This document shows positions 19,641-29,442 of a stretch of DNA of 64,000 bases, one piece after another. The stretch is from the NCBI RefSeq assembly GCF_934191625.1, contig NZ_CAKPUG010000001.1:714799-778798 (forward strand), in the 5' to 3' direction. The DNA comes from an uncultured Lactococcus sp. (GTDB lineage Bacteria; Bacillota; Bacilli; Lactobacillales; Streptococcaceae). Numbering within the stretch: position 1 is the stretch's first letter; each line of letters starts with the position of its first letter. The translations under genes were made by a program, and so were the position numbers. The notes under the pieces are model-generated. The model made no database searches. It saw nothing but the letters and a program-made list of their open reading frames with translations, and was not told where the DNA came from.

Positions 19641-20399
19641 ATGGAAAAATTATCAGATGCGGAAATGTATACTTGGGGATTTTTGGAAGAAAACAAGTCC
19701 AAAGTCCAACTGATGTCGATTACTCAAATTGCGGAAGAAGCGCATGTGAGTACAGCCACAATTGTCCGAACACTCAAAAAAAGAGGATTTGATGGCTTTG
19801 CCGATTTCAAAAATTCTCTTAAACGTAATAAAAATGGAACCAATGCCGAAGAAAACAAGATAGTAGGTTTGTCTGACGAAGCTAATCAATATGTTTTTAA
19901 GAACCTGATTGAGGTTTCGCGTACAATTGGTTTACTTAATCCTGCCGACTTGGAGGCTATCTCTAAAGCCTTAGTAGAAACCAAGATGATCATGACAGTA
20001 GCACGTGGCGCGAGTGAAGCTGTAGCCGACGATATGATTCATCGTTTTCAAACGCTAGGGAAAAATGCCATCAGTCGTTACTATGATGATATGGAAATGT
20101 ATGCTGAAAAATTAACCACAGATGATATGATGCTGATCGTCTCTTCGACAGGTGAAGAACAGATAATTGTTTCTGCGGCTAAAAAAGCAAAGAAAAAAGG
20201 TGCAAAAGTAATAGTTCTGACAAGTAACTATCGGAGCCAACTGGCCCAAATTAGTGACTACTATTTACTTGCTTATCAGAGTAAATTAGAGAAAGAAGAG
20301 CTTTATGGAGATGCGGGAAGCATTTTACCTTTAGAAGTCATCTGTCGTATTATTGTGGATATGTTCACCATCTATCGGGCCAAAGGTACAATCAAGTAA
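19641..20399 (+). CDS. MurR/RpiR-family transcriptional regulator
   Basis: Regulator of 252 residues: N-terminal HTH_6 domain (ITQIAEEAHVSTATIVRTLKK, residues about 29-49, with the typical FADFKNSL after it) and C-terminal SIS phosphosugar-binding domain (VARGASEAVADDM and VSSTGEEQIIVSAA). Members sense phosphorylated sugars or N-acetylmuramate derivatives. No sugar operon is adjacent, so the target is not evident. The mRNA may be leaderless. Ends at a terminator before an unrelated MFS gene. Confidence 0.88.
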   Translation: MEKLSDAEMYTWGFLEENKSKVQLMSITQIAEEAHVSTATIVRTLKKRGFDGFADFKNSLKRNKNGTNAEENKIVGLSDEANQYVFKNLIEVSRTIGLLNPADLEAISKALVETKMIMTVARGASEAVADDMIHRFQTLGKNAISRYYDDMEMYAEKLTTDDMMLIVSSTGEEQIIVSAAKKAKKKGAKVIVLTSNYRSQLAQISDYYLLAYQSKLEKEELYGDAGSILPLEVICRIIVDMFTIYRAKGTIK

Positions 20400-20404
20400 A
20401 AGTA

Positions 20405-20434
20405 AAAGACAAGGAATCCTCTTGTCTTTTTTTG
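20405..20434 (+). terminator. Terminator of rpiR-family gene
   Basis: AAAGACAAG-GAATCCT-CTTGTCTTT followed by T-run. Confidence 0.85.
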
Positions 20435-20518
20435 TAAAGTTTTTCACGGGAATTGATGAGAAAGCGAATACATTTTCAGAAATGATTAAGTTATAATAAT
20501 TATATTCTTTAAAGATAG

Positions 20519-20533
20519 CGTTTTCATAAAACG
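20519..20533 (+). promoter_or_regulatory. Possible operator before MFS gene
   Basis: Perfect inverted repeat CGTTTT-CAT-AAAACG, about 25 bases downstream of a TATAAT (20492-20497) and 30 bases upstream of the start codon; well placed for a repressor. Confidence 0.4.
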
Positions 20534-20562
20534 TTCAAATATATTATATTGGAGGACTTATT

Positions 20563-21957
20563 GTGGAAGCACAACTCTCTACAAGTCAGCAAAATACAGC
20601 ACAAGAAATACAGGTAGGCAAAGCTGTTCCTGTCATCTTACTATTGATGATTTTTTCTTTAGTCATTGATAATTCTTTTAAAATTATTTCCCCTAAACTG
20701 GTAGAATATTTCCAAGTATCAGCTAGTACAGTAGCCTGGCAAGTAACCTTGGCTGGTTTAGTTATAGGAATGGGAGCAGTTGTTTATGCTTCGCTTTCTG
20801 ACAGTATTAGTATTCGTTCATTACTTATTTTTGGGATTCTTTTGATTTCTGCCGGTTCTTTTATAGGATATTTGGTTCATGATAACTATTGGTTAGTTGT
20901 TTTTGCGCGTGTCATTCAGGCTGCCGGCTTGGGTGCCACAGAAACCCTCTATCTTATATTTGTGGCCCGCTACGTTGCACCAGATAAGCAAAAAAAATAT
21001 TATGGTTATTCAACTTCTAGTTTTCAAATTGCGACAGTCATAGGTACTTTGACGGGAGGATTTATTACTACTCATTTGGCTTGGCAAACACTTTTTCTTG
21101 TACCATTACTTTCTTTATTAGTTATTCCCTTCCTCTTAAAATACCTTCCTAAGGAAGCTGGAGAGAAAAAATATATTGATGTGATGGGGATTATACTTGT
21201 AGCAGCAGTTGCCGTTACTGCAATGGTTTACTTGACTAACTTCTCATGGCCAGTTTTGTTTGGATTTATTTTCGCAACAGCTCTTTTCTTATATTATATT
21301 TCGAAAAAGAAAAATGCTTTTATCACGATAGACTTTTTCAAAAATAAGTTGTTTGTTTTTACACTCATGGCTGCACTTTTAATTTACTCTACTCAAGCTG
21401 CCTTTACTTTAAATACATTTTCATTTTTACTTACAGATGTGTATCAATTGCAATTAGACACTGTATCTTTGATGTTCATCCCTGCCTGTGTCGCAGCTGC
21501 GATTGTAGGTAGTCTTTCAGGTGTAATTGCTTCTAAGCTCAATTCATTTAAAGCAGTTATTGTTTCTATGGTGACTATTGTGGTGACAATTGTTATTGCT
21601 GCATTGTTCATGGGAGCGTCTGTCTTTCTTTTCACAGGGTTACTCATTTTAAGTTCATGTGCTTTCGCGATGATGTACGCGCCACTCATGCATACAAGTT
21701 TGGAAAAAATGCCGGAAGAAAATAAAGGTACGGCAATCGGTTTTTACAATCTTTGTATCAATATTGCAATGTCGATTGGCTTCACTTACTCTTCTCGCTT
21801 TATTGATGGTGTGAATCTTCATATTTTTGCGGCAACAGTGAAGGGACACTATAGTGAAGTGCTTCTTATGATAGCATGTGTAGCCATTGCTGCCTTAGCA
21901 GTTTTCACTTTCCTCATCAAAGGGCAACTTCCGAACGAGAAAAGTTTTTCTGCATGA
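20563..21957 (+). CDS. MFS transporter, 14-TM drug/proton antiporter type (Tet(K/L)-like)
   Basis: A 464-residue protein with about 14 membrane helices. The segment VVYASLSDSISIRSLLIFGI and the later VIQAAGLGATETLYLIFVAR follow the layout of Tet(K)/Tet(L)-type exporters, but identity is not high enough by eye to call tetracycline resistance; a general multidrug or metabolite exporter is safer. GTG start 20563 with GGAGG 8-9 bases upstream. An inverted repeat in the 5' leader suggests control by an unlinked repressor. Confidence 0.8.
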   Translation: MEAQLSTSQQNTAQEIQVGKAVPVILLLMIFSLVIDNSFKIISPKLVEYFQVSASTVAWQVTLAGLVIGMGAVVYASLSDSISIRSLLIFGILLISAGSFIGYLVHDNYWLVVFARVIQAAGLGATETLYLIFVARYVAPDKQKKYYGYSTSSFQIATVIGTLTGGFITTHLAWQTLFLVPLLSLLVIPFLLKYLPKEAGEKKYIDVMGIILVAAVAVTAMVYLTNFSWPVLFGFIFATALFLYYISKKKNAFITIDFFKNKLFVFTLMAALLIYSTQAAFTLNTFSFLLTDVYQLQLDTVSLMFIPACVAAAIVGSLSGVIASKLNSFKAVIVSMVTIVVTIVIAALFMGASVFLFTGLLILSSCAFAMMYAPLMHTSLEKMPEENKGTAIGFYNLCINIAMSIGFTYSSRFIDGVNLHIFAATVKGHYSEVLLMIACVAIAALAVFTFLIKGQLPNEKSFSA

Positions 21958-22039
21958 ATGTTTAGCTCTGGAAACCTATTCACCACTAAATAGTTTATAA
22001 TGATAATATATAGAGTTCACTAAGTAAGGAGAAAATAAT

Positions 22040-23275
22040 ATGCCTAAGAAATTTAACCGTGTTCACCTCGTAGTTATGGATTCCGTTGGAATCGGTGCTG
22101 CCCCAGATGCAGATAAATTTTTCAACCATGACGTAGAAACACACGAAGCAATAAATGATGTAAATTCAGATACAATTGGTCATATCTCAGAAATTCGTGG
22201 TCTAAATGTTCCTCACCTTCAAGAAATGGGCTGGGGTAATATTCCACGTGATACAGCTCTAAAAACCATCCCCGCTGTTGAACAGCCTAAAGCATACGTG
22301 ACAAAATTACAAGAAGTATCTAAAGGAAAAGACACAATGACAGGCCACTGGGAAATCATGGGTTTGAATATTCAAACGCCTTTCCCCACATATCCTGAAG
22401 GTTATCCTGAAGATCTGCTTCAAAAAATTGAAGAGTTTTCAGGACGTAAAGTAATTCGTGAAGCCAACAAACCTTATTCTGGAACAGCTGTCATTGATGA
22501 CTTTGGTCCACGTCAAATGGAAACAGGTGAGTTGATTATTTACACTTCAGCGGATCCTGTATTACAAATTGCAGCACACGAAGATATCATTTCACGTGAA
22601 GAATTATACAAAATTTGCGAATACGTTCGTTCAATTACACTTGAAGGTTCAGGTATTATGATCGGTCGTATCATTGCTCGTCCTTATGTGGGTACACCAG
22701 GGGACTTTACACGTACTGATGGCCGTCGTGATTATGCTTTAAGCCCCTTTGACGAAACCGTTTTGGAAAAACTTTACAATGCTGGTATTGATACATACTC
22801 AGTAGGTAAAATCTCTGACATTTTTAACACAGTTGGTGTGAAATATGATATGGGACATAATAAAAACGATATGGATGGTGTAGATCGTCTTCTCAAAGCA
22901 ATGCGTAAAGAGGAATTCATTGAAGGCTTTAGCTTTACAAACTTGGTTGATTTTGATGCTAAATACGGGCACCGTCGTGATGTAGAAGGCTATGGACAAG
23001 CTATCGAAGACTTTGACGGACGTTTGCCTGAAATTATTGAAGCGATGCATGAAGATGACTTGCTAATGATTACAGCTGATCACGGAAATGATCCAAGCTA
23101 TGTAGGTACAGACCATACACGTGAATACATTCCACTTGTGATCTTCTCACCTTCATTGAAAGAACCAAAAGTCCTACCTTTGGGCCACTTCGCGGATATT
23201 TCTGCTACTATTGCAGACAATTTTAACATTGACAAGGCTGAAATCGGGGAGTCCTTCCTTGAAAGTTTGGTCTAA
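22040..23275 (+). CDS. deoB: Phosphopentomutase
   Basis: Interconverts (deoxy)ribose 1-phosphate and 5-phosphate, linking nucleoside breakdown to the pentose pathway. Alkaline-phosphatase-superfamily metalloenzyme of 411 residues: N-terminal metal ligand in [14 protein letters not shown], active-site Thr in KDTMTGHWE, and metal ligands in [19 protein letters not shown]. Promoter -10 TATAAT near 21996, Shine-Dalgarno AAGGAG. It is the first gene of a nucleoside salvage cluster with a zinc-ribbon gene, punA and deoD. Confidence 0.96.
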   Translation: MPKKFNRVHLVVMDSVGIGAAPDADKFFNHDVETHEAINDVNSDTIGHISEIRGLNVPHLQEMGWGNIPRDTALKTIPAVEQPKAYVTKLQEVSKGKDTMTGHWEIMGLNIQTPFPTYPEGYPEDLLQKIEEFSGRKVIREANKPYSGTAVIDDFGPRQMETGELIIYTSADPVLQIAAHEDIISREELYKICEYVRSITLEGSGIMIGRIIARPYVGTPGDFTRTDGRRDYALSPFDETVLEKLYNAGIDTYSVGKISDIFNTVGVKYDMGHNKNDMDGVDRLLKAMRKEEFIEGFSFTNLVDFDAKYGHRRDVEGYGQAIEDFDGRLPEIIEAMHEDDLLMITADHGNDPSYVGTDHTREYIPLVIFSPSLKEPKVLPLGHFADISATIADNFNIDKAEIGESFLESLV

Positions 23276-23278
23276 TTC

Positions 23279-23548
23279 ATGACTAGAAAAGTTTTTTGCC
23301 AATCTTGCGGTATGCCTTTAGCACAAGCGGTCGATTTTGGAACGGAAAGAAACGGCCAAGCAGCTACCGAATATTGTAGATATTGTTACCAGAATGGCTC
23401 TTGGACGCAACCCAATATTACTTTGGAAGAAACCATTGCTTTAGGAAGTAAAGCTTTGGAACAACTGGAAATATCAGGAATTAAAAAATGGCTCCTCAAG
23501 ACATTTTACCCGATGCAAATAAAGGGCTTGAAGCGCTGGAAAAAATAA
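23279..23548 (+). CDS. Small putative zinc-ribbon protein
   Basis: An 89-residue protein with an N-terminal CQSCGMPL and a second pair CRYC around residue 33, matching the putative zinc-ribbon family often annotated in Firmicutes. The C-terminal half is helical and basic. It begins 4 bases after the deoB stop and lies 20 bases before punA, so it is cotranscribed with nucleoside salvage genes; whether it takes part in that pathway is unknown. Confidence 0.75.
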   Translation: MTRKVFCQSCGMPLAQAVDFGTERNGQAATEYCRYCYQNGSWTQPNITLEETIALGSKALEQLEISGIKKWLLKTFYPMQIKGLKRWKK

Positions 23549-23567
23549 AAATTAAAGGAACACAAAA

Positions 23568-24383
23568 ATGGAATTGAAAATGAAGTTAGCTGAAACGACA
23601 AAATACCTCAAAGATCAAGGTGTTGGTGCTATTGATGTCGCCCTTATCTTAGGATCAGGTTTGGGAGAACTCGCGGGAGAAATTGAAAATCCTGTTGTTA
23701 TCAAATATGAAACAATCCCTCACTTCCCTGTTTCAACAGTTGTTGGTCATGCGGGGCAACTCGTTTATGGCGATTTATCTGGCAAGAAAGTCATTGCTAT
23801 GCAAGGGCGTTTCCACTTCTATGAAGGAAATGCAATGGAAGTTGTGACTTATCCTGTACGTGTGTTCTCAGCTCTTGGTACACCATCAATTATTGTTACC
23901 AATGCTGCAGGTGGAGTAAATAAAGACTTCGCGCCTGGCGATTTAATGATTATTAACGATCATATCAATTTCATGGGAACAAACCCATTGATTGGCCCTA
24001 ATGACGATGAAATCGGTCCTCGTTTCCCAGATATGTCACAAGCTTATGATAAAGCCTATCAAGAGCTTGCTAAGGAAACAGCAGCAGAAATGTCAGCTAA
24101 AGTTCAAGAAGGGGTCTACATGGGCTTCACCGGACCTACTTATGAAACTCCAGCAGAAATTCATATGGCGCGTACCATGGGCGCTTCAGCCGTAGGTATG
24201 TCAACTGTTCCAGAAGTTATTGTGGCTGTTCATTCCGGAATGCGTGTTTTGGGGATTTCATGCATCACTAACTTAGCAGCAGGTATGCAAAACGAACTTA
24301 ACCATGCAGAAGTTGTGGAGACCACGGAGCGAGTAAAAGAGACTTTTAAAACACTTGTTAAGAATGTTTTAGTGAAAATGTGA
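23568..24383 (+). CDS. punA: Purine-nucleoside phosphorylase, trimeric (PunA/PupG) type
   Basis: Phosphorolysis of inosine and guanosine to base plus (deoxy)ribose 1-phosphate, the substrate of DeoB. 271 residues with the trimeric-type motifs LGSGLGELA, GHAGQLVYG, MQGRFHFYEGN, NAAGGVNKDF, FTGPTYETPAE and VGMSTVPEV. AAAGGA lies 9 bases before the ATG. A hairpin terminator follows, then a second, hexameric-type phosphorylase. Confidence 0.93.
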   Translation: MELKMKLAETTKYLKDQGVGAIDVALILGSGLGELAGEIENPVVIKYETIPHFPVSTVVGHAGQLVYGDLSGKKVIAMQGRFHFYEGNAMEVVTYPVRVFSALGTPSIIVTNAAGGVNKDFAPGDLMIINDHINFMGTNPLIGPNDDEIGPRFPDMSQAYDKAYQELAKETAAEMSAKVQEGVYMGFTGPTYETPAEIHMARTMGASAVGMSTVPEVIVAVHSGMRVLGISCITNLAAGMQNELNHAEVVETTERVKETFKTLVKNVLVKM

Positions 24384-24388
24384 TAAAA

Positions 24389-24421
24389 TAAGAGAAAACG
24401 TGTTAGCGTTTTCTTTTTTTA
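24389..24421 (+). terminator. Terminator/attenuator between punA and deoD
   Basis: AGAAAACG-TGTTAG-CGTTTTCT followed by T7. Confidence 0.85.
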
Positions 24422-24466
24422 GTGGAGAAAGCTGGCACCAAAATAACCTCAACATAAGGAGTAACT

Positions 24467-25165
24467 ATGTCAGTTCATATCGAAGCTAAAGAAGGTCAAA
24501 TTGCAGATAAAATCCTCTTGCCAGGCGATCCATTACGTGCCAAGTTCATTGCTGAGAATTTTCTCGAGGATGCTCAACAATTTAATAATGTGCGAGGCAT
24601 GTTGGGCTATACGGGGACTTATAAAGGACACCGTATCTCAGTTATGGGAACAGGCATGGGGATGCCATCCATCTCCATCTATGCACATGAATTAATCACC
24701 GAATACGGCGTGAAAAAATTGATCCGAGTAGGCACAGCAGGTGCGCTAAATGAAGATGTTCATGTACGAGATTTAGTCTTGGCACAGGGCGCTGCCACAA
24801 CTTCACGCATTATTAAAAATGACTGGCCACAGTTTGATTTGCCGCAAATTGCTGATTTTGATTTGTTGGATAAAGCCTATCACATTGCGAAAAACTTAAA
24901 TATTCCAACCCATGTAGGAAATGTTCTTTCGACTGACTTATTCTACAGTGATATTGATACGCTGGCTATAGGTAAATTGGGCGTAAAAGCAGTAGAGATG
25001 GAAGCAGCAGCTCTTTATTACTTGGGTGCAAAGCATAATGTCCAAACATTAGGAATCATGACCATCTCTGATAGTCTCGTGACAGGAGAGTCAACAAGTT
25101 CAGAAGAACGTCAAACTACCTTTACTGATATGATGCGTGTAGGTCTTGAAACACTTATTGTTTAG
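24467..25165 (+). CDS. deoD: Purine-nucleoside phosphorylase, hexameric (DeoD) type
   Basis: Broad-specificity phosphorylase including adenosine. 232 residues with [49 protein letters not shown] and the catalytic region [11 protein letters not shown] ... ISDSLVTGE. It complements the trimeric enzyme encoded just upstream, so the cell has both classes side by side. Shine-Dalgarno AAGGAG. Confidence 0.94.
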   Translation: MSVHIEAKEGQIADKILLPGDPLRAKFIAENFLEDAQQFNNVRGMLGYTGTYKGHRISVMGTGMGMPSISIYAHELITEYGVKKLIRVGTAGALNEDVHVRDLVLAQGAATTSRIIKNDWPQFDLPQIADFDLLDKAYHIAKNLNIPTHVGNVLSTDLFYSDIDTLAIGKLGVKAVEMEAAALYYLGAKHNVQTLGIMTISDSLVTGESTSSEERQTTFTDMMRVGLETLIV

Positions 25166-25177
25166 GAGGGAGTAGAG

Positions 25178-25258
25178 GTGAAAGCCGAACATTCAAAGGG
25201 TAAACTTATTAAATTTAGCATTTACAAAGGAAATTTCCAGATGTTTCTGTTAAAATGA
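25178..25258 (+). CDS. Candidate 26-residue small protein
   Basis: GTG at 25178 is preceded by AGGAGGG (25164-25170, overlapping the deoD stop) at ideal spacing. The predicted peptide is MKAEHSKGKLIKFSIYKGNF followed by QMFLLK. The strong ribosome site is hard to explain otherwise because the next gene is 115 bases away with its own site. It may be a genuine microprotein, a remnant, or chance. No homologue recognised. Confidence 0.3.
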   Translation: MKAEHSKGKLIKFSIYKGNFQMFLLK

Positions 25259-25294
25259 TAAGAAAGTTATGGAGATTAGGGAGTTATTTAAAAG

Positions 25295-26965
25295 ATGAAA
25301 ACAGATATCGAAATTGCACAAGAATGCAAGATGGAAGCTATCACAGCCGTCGCTGAAAAAATTGGTTTAAGTTTTGAAGATATCGAACTTTACGGAAAAT
25401 ATAAAGCAAAAATACCACTTGAAAGTCTTAAAAAGTTTGAGGATAATGCTGAGGGAAAACTTGTCTTAGTTACCTCCATTAATCCTACTCCTGCAGGTGA
25501 AGGAAAATCGACGGTGACAGTTGGGCTAGCAGATGCCTTTGCACATTTGAACCAAAAGGTGATGGTGGCGCTACGTGAACCTTCATTGGGCCCTGTGATG
25601 GGGATAAAAGGTGGTGCAACAGGAGGAGGATATGCTCAAGTTCTTCCGATGGAAGATATTAATTTGCATTTCACCGGCGACATTCATGCCATGACAACGG
25701 CAAATAATGCCATTGCAGCACTTTTAGATAATCATATTTTCCAAGGAAATGCTTTAAACATTGATAGCCGTCGTGTGGTTTGGAAACGTGTCTTAGATAT
25801 GAATGACCGCGAGCTTCGTCATATCGTTGCTGGCTTAGGCAGTGTAGTTAATGGTGTGCCACGTGAGGACGGTTTTGATATCACAGTAGCCAGTGAAATT
25901 ATGGCTGTTTTGTGTTTGGCTACTTCATTGACAGATTTGAAAGAACGTCTTTCTCGTATCGTTGTGGCTTATACTTATGATCGTCAGCCGGTCACTGTAG
26001 GTGATTTAGAGATTGAAGGTGCAATTACAGTCCTATTGAAAGATGCACTTAAGCCAAATCTGGCCCAAACGATTGAAGGGACACCTGTATTAGTACACGG
26101 CGGTCCGTTTGCTAACATTGCGCACGGCTGTAACTCTGTTTTAGCTACAAAAACAGCCTTGAAATTAGCTGATGTGACAATTACAGAGGCTGGTTTTGGT
26201 GCAGATCTCGGAGGGGAAAAATTCCTTGATATCAAAACACGTCAATTGGGTAAAACTCCCGATGCTATTGTTATTGTTGCCACTCTTCGTGCTTTGAAAA
26301 TGCATGGTGGTGTTGCTAAAACGGAGCTAACTGGCGAAAATGTTGCAGCTGTTACTCAAGGATTTGCAAATCTGAAACGTCATATTAAAAATATGGCGAG
26401 CTACGGTGCGCCAATCGTTGTAGCTATTAATCAATTTGCCAGTGATACAGAGGCGGAAATAGCTGAGCTAACACAACTTGTTGAAGCAGAAGGAGTGGCT
26501 GTTAGTCTGACACAAGTCTTTGAAAAGGGCGGCGCAGGCGGTATTGATTTAGCTGAAAAATTAACAAACATTTTTACTCAGAAAGCTAAAGAGTTCCACT
26601 ATCTCTATGATTTAGAAGCTTCAGTAGAGAACAAGATTGCAACAGTTGTGACAAAAATTTATGGTGGTAATAAAGTTAATTTTTCTGCAAAAGCAACGCG
26701 TCAATTGAAAGAAATTGAAGAAAATGGTTGGGACAAACTCCCTGTTTGTATGGCTAAGACGCAATATTCTTTTTCTGATAATCCGAAACTTTTAGCAGCA
26801 CCAGAGGGCTTTGAAGTGACTGTTCGTGAATTGGTACCGAAGATTGGAGCAGGGTTTATCGTGGCCTTGTTAGGAGATGTAATGACCATGCCTGGCTTGC
26901 CAAAAAAACCGGCAGCTTTAAATATGGACATTGACGAAACAGGAAAAATAACAGGTTTGTTCTAA
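25295..26965 (+). CDS. fhs: Formate-tetrahydrofolate ligase
   Basis: ATP-dependent synthesis of 10-formyltetrahydrofolate from formate and THF, feeding purine and fMet synthesis. 556 residues, the family length. P-loop-like [15 protein letters not shown] near residue 66, then [49 protein letters not shown] and the C-terminal [12 protein letters not shown]. An extended -10 (TGTTAAAAT, 25248-25256) overlaps the end of the candidate small ORF. Confidence 0.96.
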   Translation: MKTDIEIAQECKMEAITAVAEKIGLSFEDIELYGKYKAKIPLESLKKFEDNAEGKLVLVTSINPTPAGEGKSTVTVGLADAFAHLNQKVMVALREPSLGPVMGIKGGATGGGYAQVLPMEDINLHFTGDIHAMTTANNAIAALLDNHIFQGNALNIDSRRVVWKRVLDMNDRELRHIVAGLGSVVNGVPREDGFDITVASEIMAVLCLATSLTDLKERLSRIVVAYTYDRQPVTVGDLEIEGAITVLLKDALKPNLAQTIEGTPVLVHGGPFANIAHGCNSVLATKTALKLADVTITEAGFGADLGGEKFLDIKTRQLGKTPDAIVIVATLRALKMHGGVAKTELTGENVAAVTQGFANLKRHIKNMASYGAPIVVAINQFASDTEAEIAELTQLVEAEGVAVSLTQVFEKGGAGGIDLAEKLTNIFTQKAKEFHYLYDLEASVENKIATVVTKIYGGNKVNFSAKATRQLKEIEENGWDKLPVCMAKTQYSFSDNPKLLAAPEGFEVTVRELVPKIGAGFIVALLGDVMTMPGLPKKPAALNMDIDETGKITGLF

Positions 26966-26978
26966 GTAAAGGAGAGCG

Positions 26979-27389
26979 ATGGTAAAATCAAAACTTACCC
27001 CTTTTATTACATTAAATGGTAAGGCCAAGGAAGCAATGACTTTTTATGCTCAAGTTTTACCAGATACAAAGATTACACGGATGGAATATTATCGAGATAT
27101 TCCAGCTTTTTCCGAGATAAAAGAAGATCTTATTTTATATGGAAGCTTAGAGATAAAAGGTGCGGAGCTTTATTTTCTTGATATGCAAAAAGAATATGCA
27201 GCTCCGATACCGAACTGGTCAAATTCTCTTTTTCTGAACTGTGCAACAGAAGCTGAATTTGATGAAGTATTTATAGCTTTAGCAGAGCAAGGTAGCGTAA
27301 TGATGGGACCTGAAGCTGTAGGAGATAATCGTAAATGTGCTTGGATTACTGATCAATTTGGCATTACTTGGCAACCAGTTTGGACATAA
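26979..27389 (+). CDS. PhnB-like VOC-superfamily protein
   Basis: A 136-residue protein of the 3-demethylubiquinone-9 3-methyltransferase/PhnB-like type within the glyoxalase/VOC fold: TPFITLNGKAKEAMTFYAQVLP at the start, LYFLDMQKEY in the middle, and DQFGITWQPVW at the end. These small proteins have no agreed function. AAAGGAGAG precedes the ATG; the gene lies 14 bases after fhs and probably shares its transcript. Confidence 0.8.
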   Translation: MVKSKLTPFITLNGKAKEAMTFYAQVLPDTKITRMEYYRDIPAFSEIKEDLILYGSLEIKGAELYFLDMQKEYAAPIPNWSNSLFLNCATEAEFDEVFIALAEQGSVMMGPEAVGDNRKCAWITDQFGITWQPVWT

Positions 27390-27394
27390 AATCA

Positions 27395-27427
27395 AAAAGT
27401 TATTCTCTCAGGAATAACTTTTTTTTG
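27395..27427 (+). terminator. Terminator after fhs/phnB-like
   Basis: AAAAAGTTATTC / GAATAACTTTTT with a short loop and T-run. Confidence 0.85.
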
Positions 27428-27554
27428 ATAGCTGATATTAAATAAACAAAATCCCGATATAAAAAAATTTTAACCCCTCGATAAACAAATAATATGACAA
27501 ACCGATAAGGAGCGTGATAAACTTTAAATATCAAAAAATAAGGAGAACATTACT

Positions 27555-28412
27555 ATGAAAAAGTCACTGAAGCTTTCGCTCGCGCTCGTTTCGCTTATCG
27601 CCGCAGGAGCTTTAGCTGCTTGCAGTAATGGTGGTTCATCAAGTAAAGAAGAATCAAAAACCAAGCAAACGGAAATTATTGTAGCTACAGATGGAGCAAC
27701 TAAACCTTTTACTTATTCTGATAACCAAGGAAATTTGACTGGGTATGATATTGAGGTTGCACGTGCTGTGTTCGATAAGTTACCTGAATATAAAGTGACA
27801 TATCAAGCAGTTGACTTTTCTGGGATTGTTCCAGGTTTGGACAGTGGCCGTTATCAAATGGGAGCCAATGATTTTGGTTGGTCAGAAGAACGTGCAGAAA
27901 AATACAATTTTTCATCACCAATTTCTAAATCAAACAATGCAGTACTAACTAAAGATGGAGATTACAAAACTTTAGAAGACCTCGCAGGCAAAAGTACAAT
28001 CGGGAATCCAGCTTCTAACTATACAAAGATTATTAATGATTGGAATAAGGCACACCCAGACAAGAAAATAAACATCAGCTACTCTTCTGACAGCACATCT
28101 ATCAATACACGCTTTAATCAGATTGAATCTGGAAAGATTGATTTCATGCTTTATGATAAAATCTCCCTCCAATCAAGTATTAAGGATCAAGGGTTTGATA
28201 GCTTAAAAATACAAGATATCGATACTTCAACAGGTGATCCTGAACATGACGGTTATGAGTATTTCCTCTTTGCAAAAGATGATGCTGGAAAAGAACTACA
28301 AACTAAAGTCAACAAAACACTTGCTGAGCTAGAAAAAGATGGCACTTTGAAAAAACTTTCAGAAAAATACTTTAATGGAGATTTTGTACCAGAAGCGAGC
28401 AAGTTTAAATAA
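27555..28412 (+). CDS. Amino-acid ABC transporter substrate-binding lipoprotein
   Basis: Signal peptide II with lipobox LAAC (cysteine at residue 23), then a type-II periplasmic-binding-protein domain: EIIVATDGATKPFTYSDNQG, LTGYDIEVARAVFDKLPEY, ANDFGWSEERAEKYNFSSPI. Homologous to polar amino acid/cystine binding proteins. It captures substrate at the cell surface for the permease and ATPase encoded downstream. A large stem-loop separates it from the permease gene and may give the binding protein higher expression. Exact ligand unknown. Confidence 0.9.
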   Translation: MKKSLKLSLALVSLIAAGALAACSNGGSSSKEESKTKQTEIIVATDGATKPFTYSDNQGNLTGYDIEVARAVFDKLPEYKVTYQAVDFSGIVPGLDSGRYQMGANDFGWSEERAEKYNFSSPISKSNNAVLTKDGDYKTLEDLAGKSTIGNPASNYTKIINDWNKAHPDKKINISYSSDSTSINTRFNQIESGKIDFMLYDKISLQSSIKDQGFDSLKIQDIDTSTGDPEHDGYEYFLFAKDDAGKELQTKVNKTLAELEKDGTLKKLSEKYFNGDFVPEASKFK

Positions 28413-28469
28413 ATATTTCACAGACAAGAAAAAATTATTAGTTTCTTGTATAATAGTAGGAGTAGTGTA

Positions 28470-28534
28470 AAAGCTGTCCCTGAGTCTCTCGCACAGAAAT
28501 GCTTGTAGCACGAGTGAGGGATTCAGACAGCTTT
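28470..28534 (+). promoter_or_regulatory. Long composite stem-loop between binding-protein and permease genes
   Basis: Outer arms AAAGCTGTC / GACAGCTTT (9 bp) continue inward as CTGAGTC / GATTCAG and TCTCTCGC / GTGAGGGA (with G-U pairs), capped by TGCT-TGT-AGCA. It is followed by TTTCTTTG, a weak U-tract. Either a partial terminator that sets gene dosage within the operon or an mRNA-stabilising/processing element. A TATAAT at 28449-28454 lies just upstream. Confidence 0.55.
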
Positions 28535-28554
28535 CTTTGATGAAGAGAATAAAA

Positions 28555-29442
28555 ATGAATAAAAATAAAAAAATAATATTAGGCTTAGGAGTTTTACTCC
28601 TGTTGATTATTTTGCCTATGCTTCCCTTTTTAATCATGCAAGGTCAATATAGTTTTGACGAATTTTGGACGATGTTTTTCACCAAGATTTTTAGTTGGAA
28701 AGACTTTAAAGCAGCTTTCGTACCAATTATTAAAATGATTCCTATTTCATTGCAGATGACACTTATCGCAATGTTCTTTGGCCTTATTTTGGGACTGCTA
28801 CTTGCACTTGTCAGAATAAATAAAATTCCTATTTTAGATCAGTTACGTGCCTTGTTTGTTTCCTTTACACGTGGGACGCCCATTCTGGTACAACTTTATT
28901 TAACTTATACAGGGATTCCTTTGATTCTAAAAGCTATCAATATGAATTACGGGACGAATTATACGGTTAACTCTGTCCCTGCCATGCTCTTTGTTATTGT
29001 AGCTTTTGCTCTTAATGAAGGTGCTTATAATTCAGAAACAATCCGTTCAGCCATTCAATCAGTAGATAAAGGGCAAATCGAAGCAGCGCGCTCCCTTGGA
29101 ATGACGAATTTTCAAGTTTTCTGGCGCGTGACCTTACCTGAAGCAGCTTCTGTTGCGACGGCGCCATTAGGAAATGCTTTGATTGGCTTGCTCAAATCAA
29201 CTTCACTTGCTTTTGTTGCGGGTGTAGTCGAAATGACCGCTCAAGCACAAATCATTGGCGGTTCAACCTTCCGTCTTTTTGAGACCTATTTAGCTCTGGC
29301 CTTAATTTACTGGCCAATCTGTATTGTTCTGGAAATCTTGATTCGTAAAATTGAGAGCAAACTGGAAATCAAAATGCCTAAAGCAGCGCGGAAAATCTCA
29401 CTTGGACGCAATCCTTTTGATAATGGGGTGACCAACAAATGA
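28555..29442 (+). CDS. Amino-acid ABC transporter permease
   Basis: About 295 residues with five to six membrane segments and the HisM-type EAA loop: EAARSLGMTNFQVFWRVTLP about 80 residues from the end. FTRGTPILVQLYLTY is also typical of polar amino acid permeases. I start it at ATG 28555, with AGAG 8 bases upstream; earlier in-frame TTG 28537 and ATG 28540 abut the stem-loop and lack a ribosome site. Overlaps the ATPase gene by four bases. Confidence 0.88.
   Translation: MNKNKKIILGLGVLLLLIILPMLPFLIMQGQYSFDEFWTMFFTKIFSWKDFKAAFVPIIKMIPISLQMTLIAMFFGLILGLLLALVRINKIPILDQLRALFVSFTRGTPILVQLYLTYTGIPLILKAINMNYGTNYTVNSVPAMLFVIVAFALNEGAYNSETIRSAIQSVDKGQIEAARSLGMTNFQVFWRVTLPEAASVATAPLGNALIGLLKSTSLAFVAGVVEMTAQAQIIGGSTFRLFETYLALALIYWPICIVLEILIRKIESKLEIKMPKAARKISLGRNPFDNGVTNK

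Noticed and set aside
28470..28534. T-box or known amino-acid riboswitch between the ABC transporter genes
   Set aside because: No T-box AGGGTGG element or specifier-loop layout; only a long hairpin is supported.
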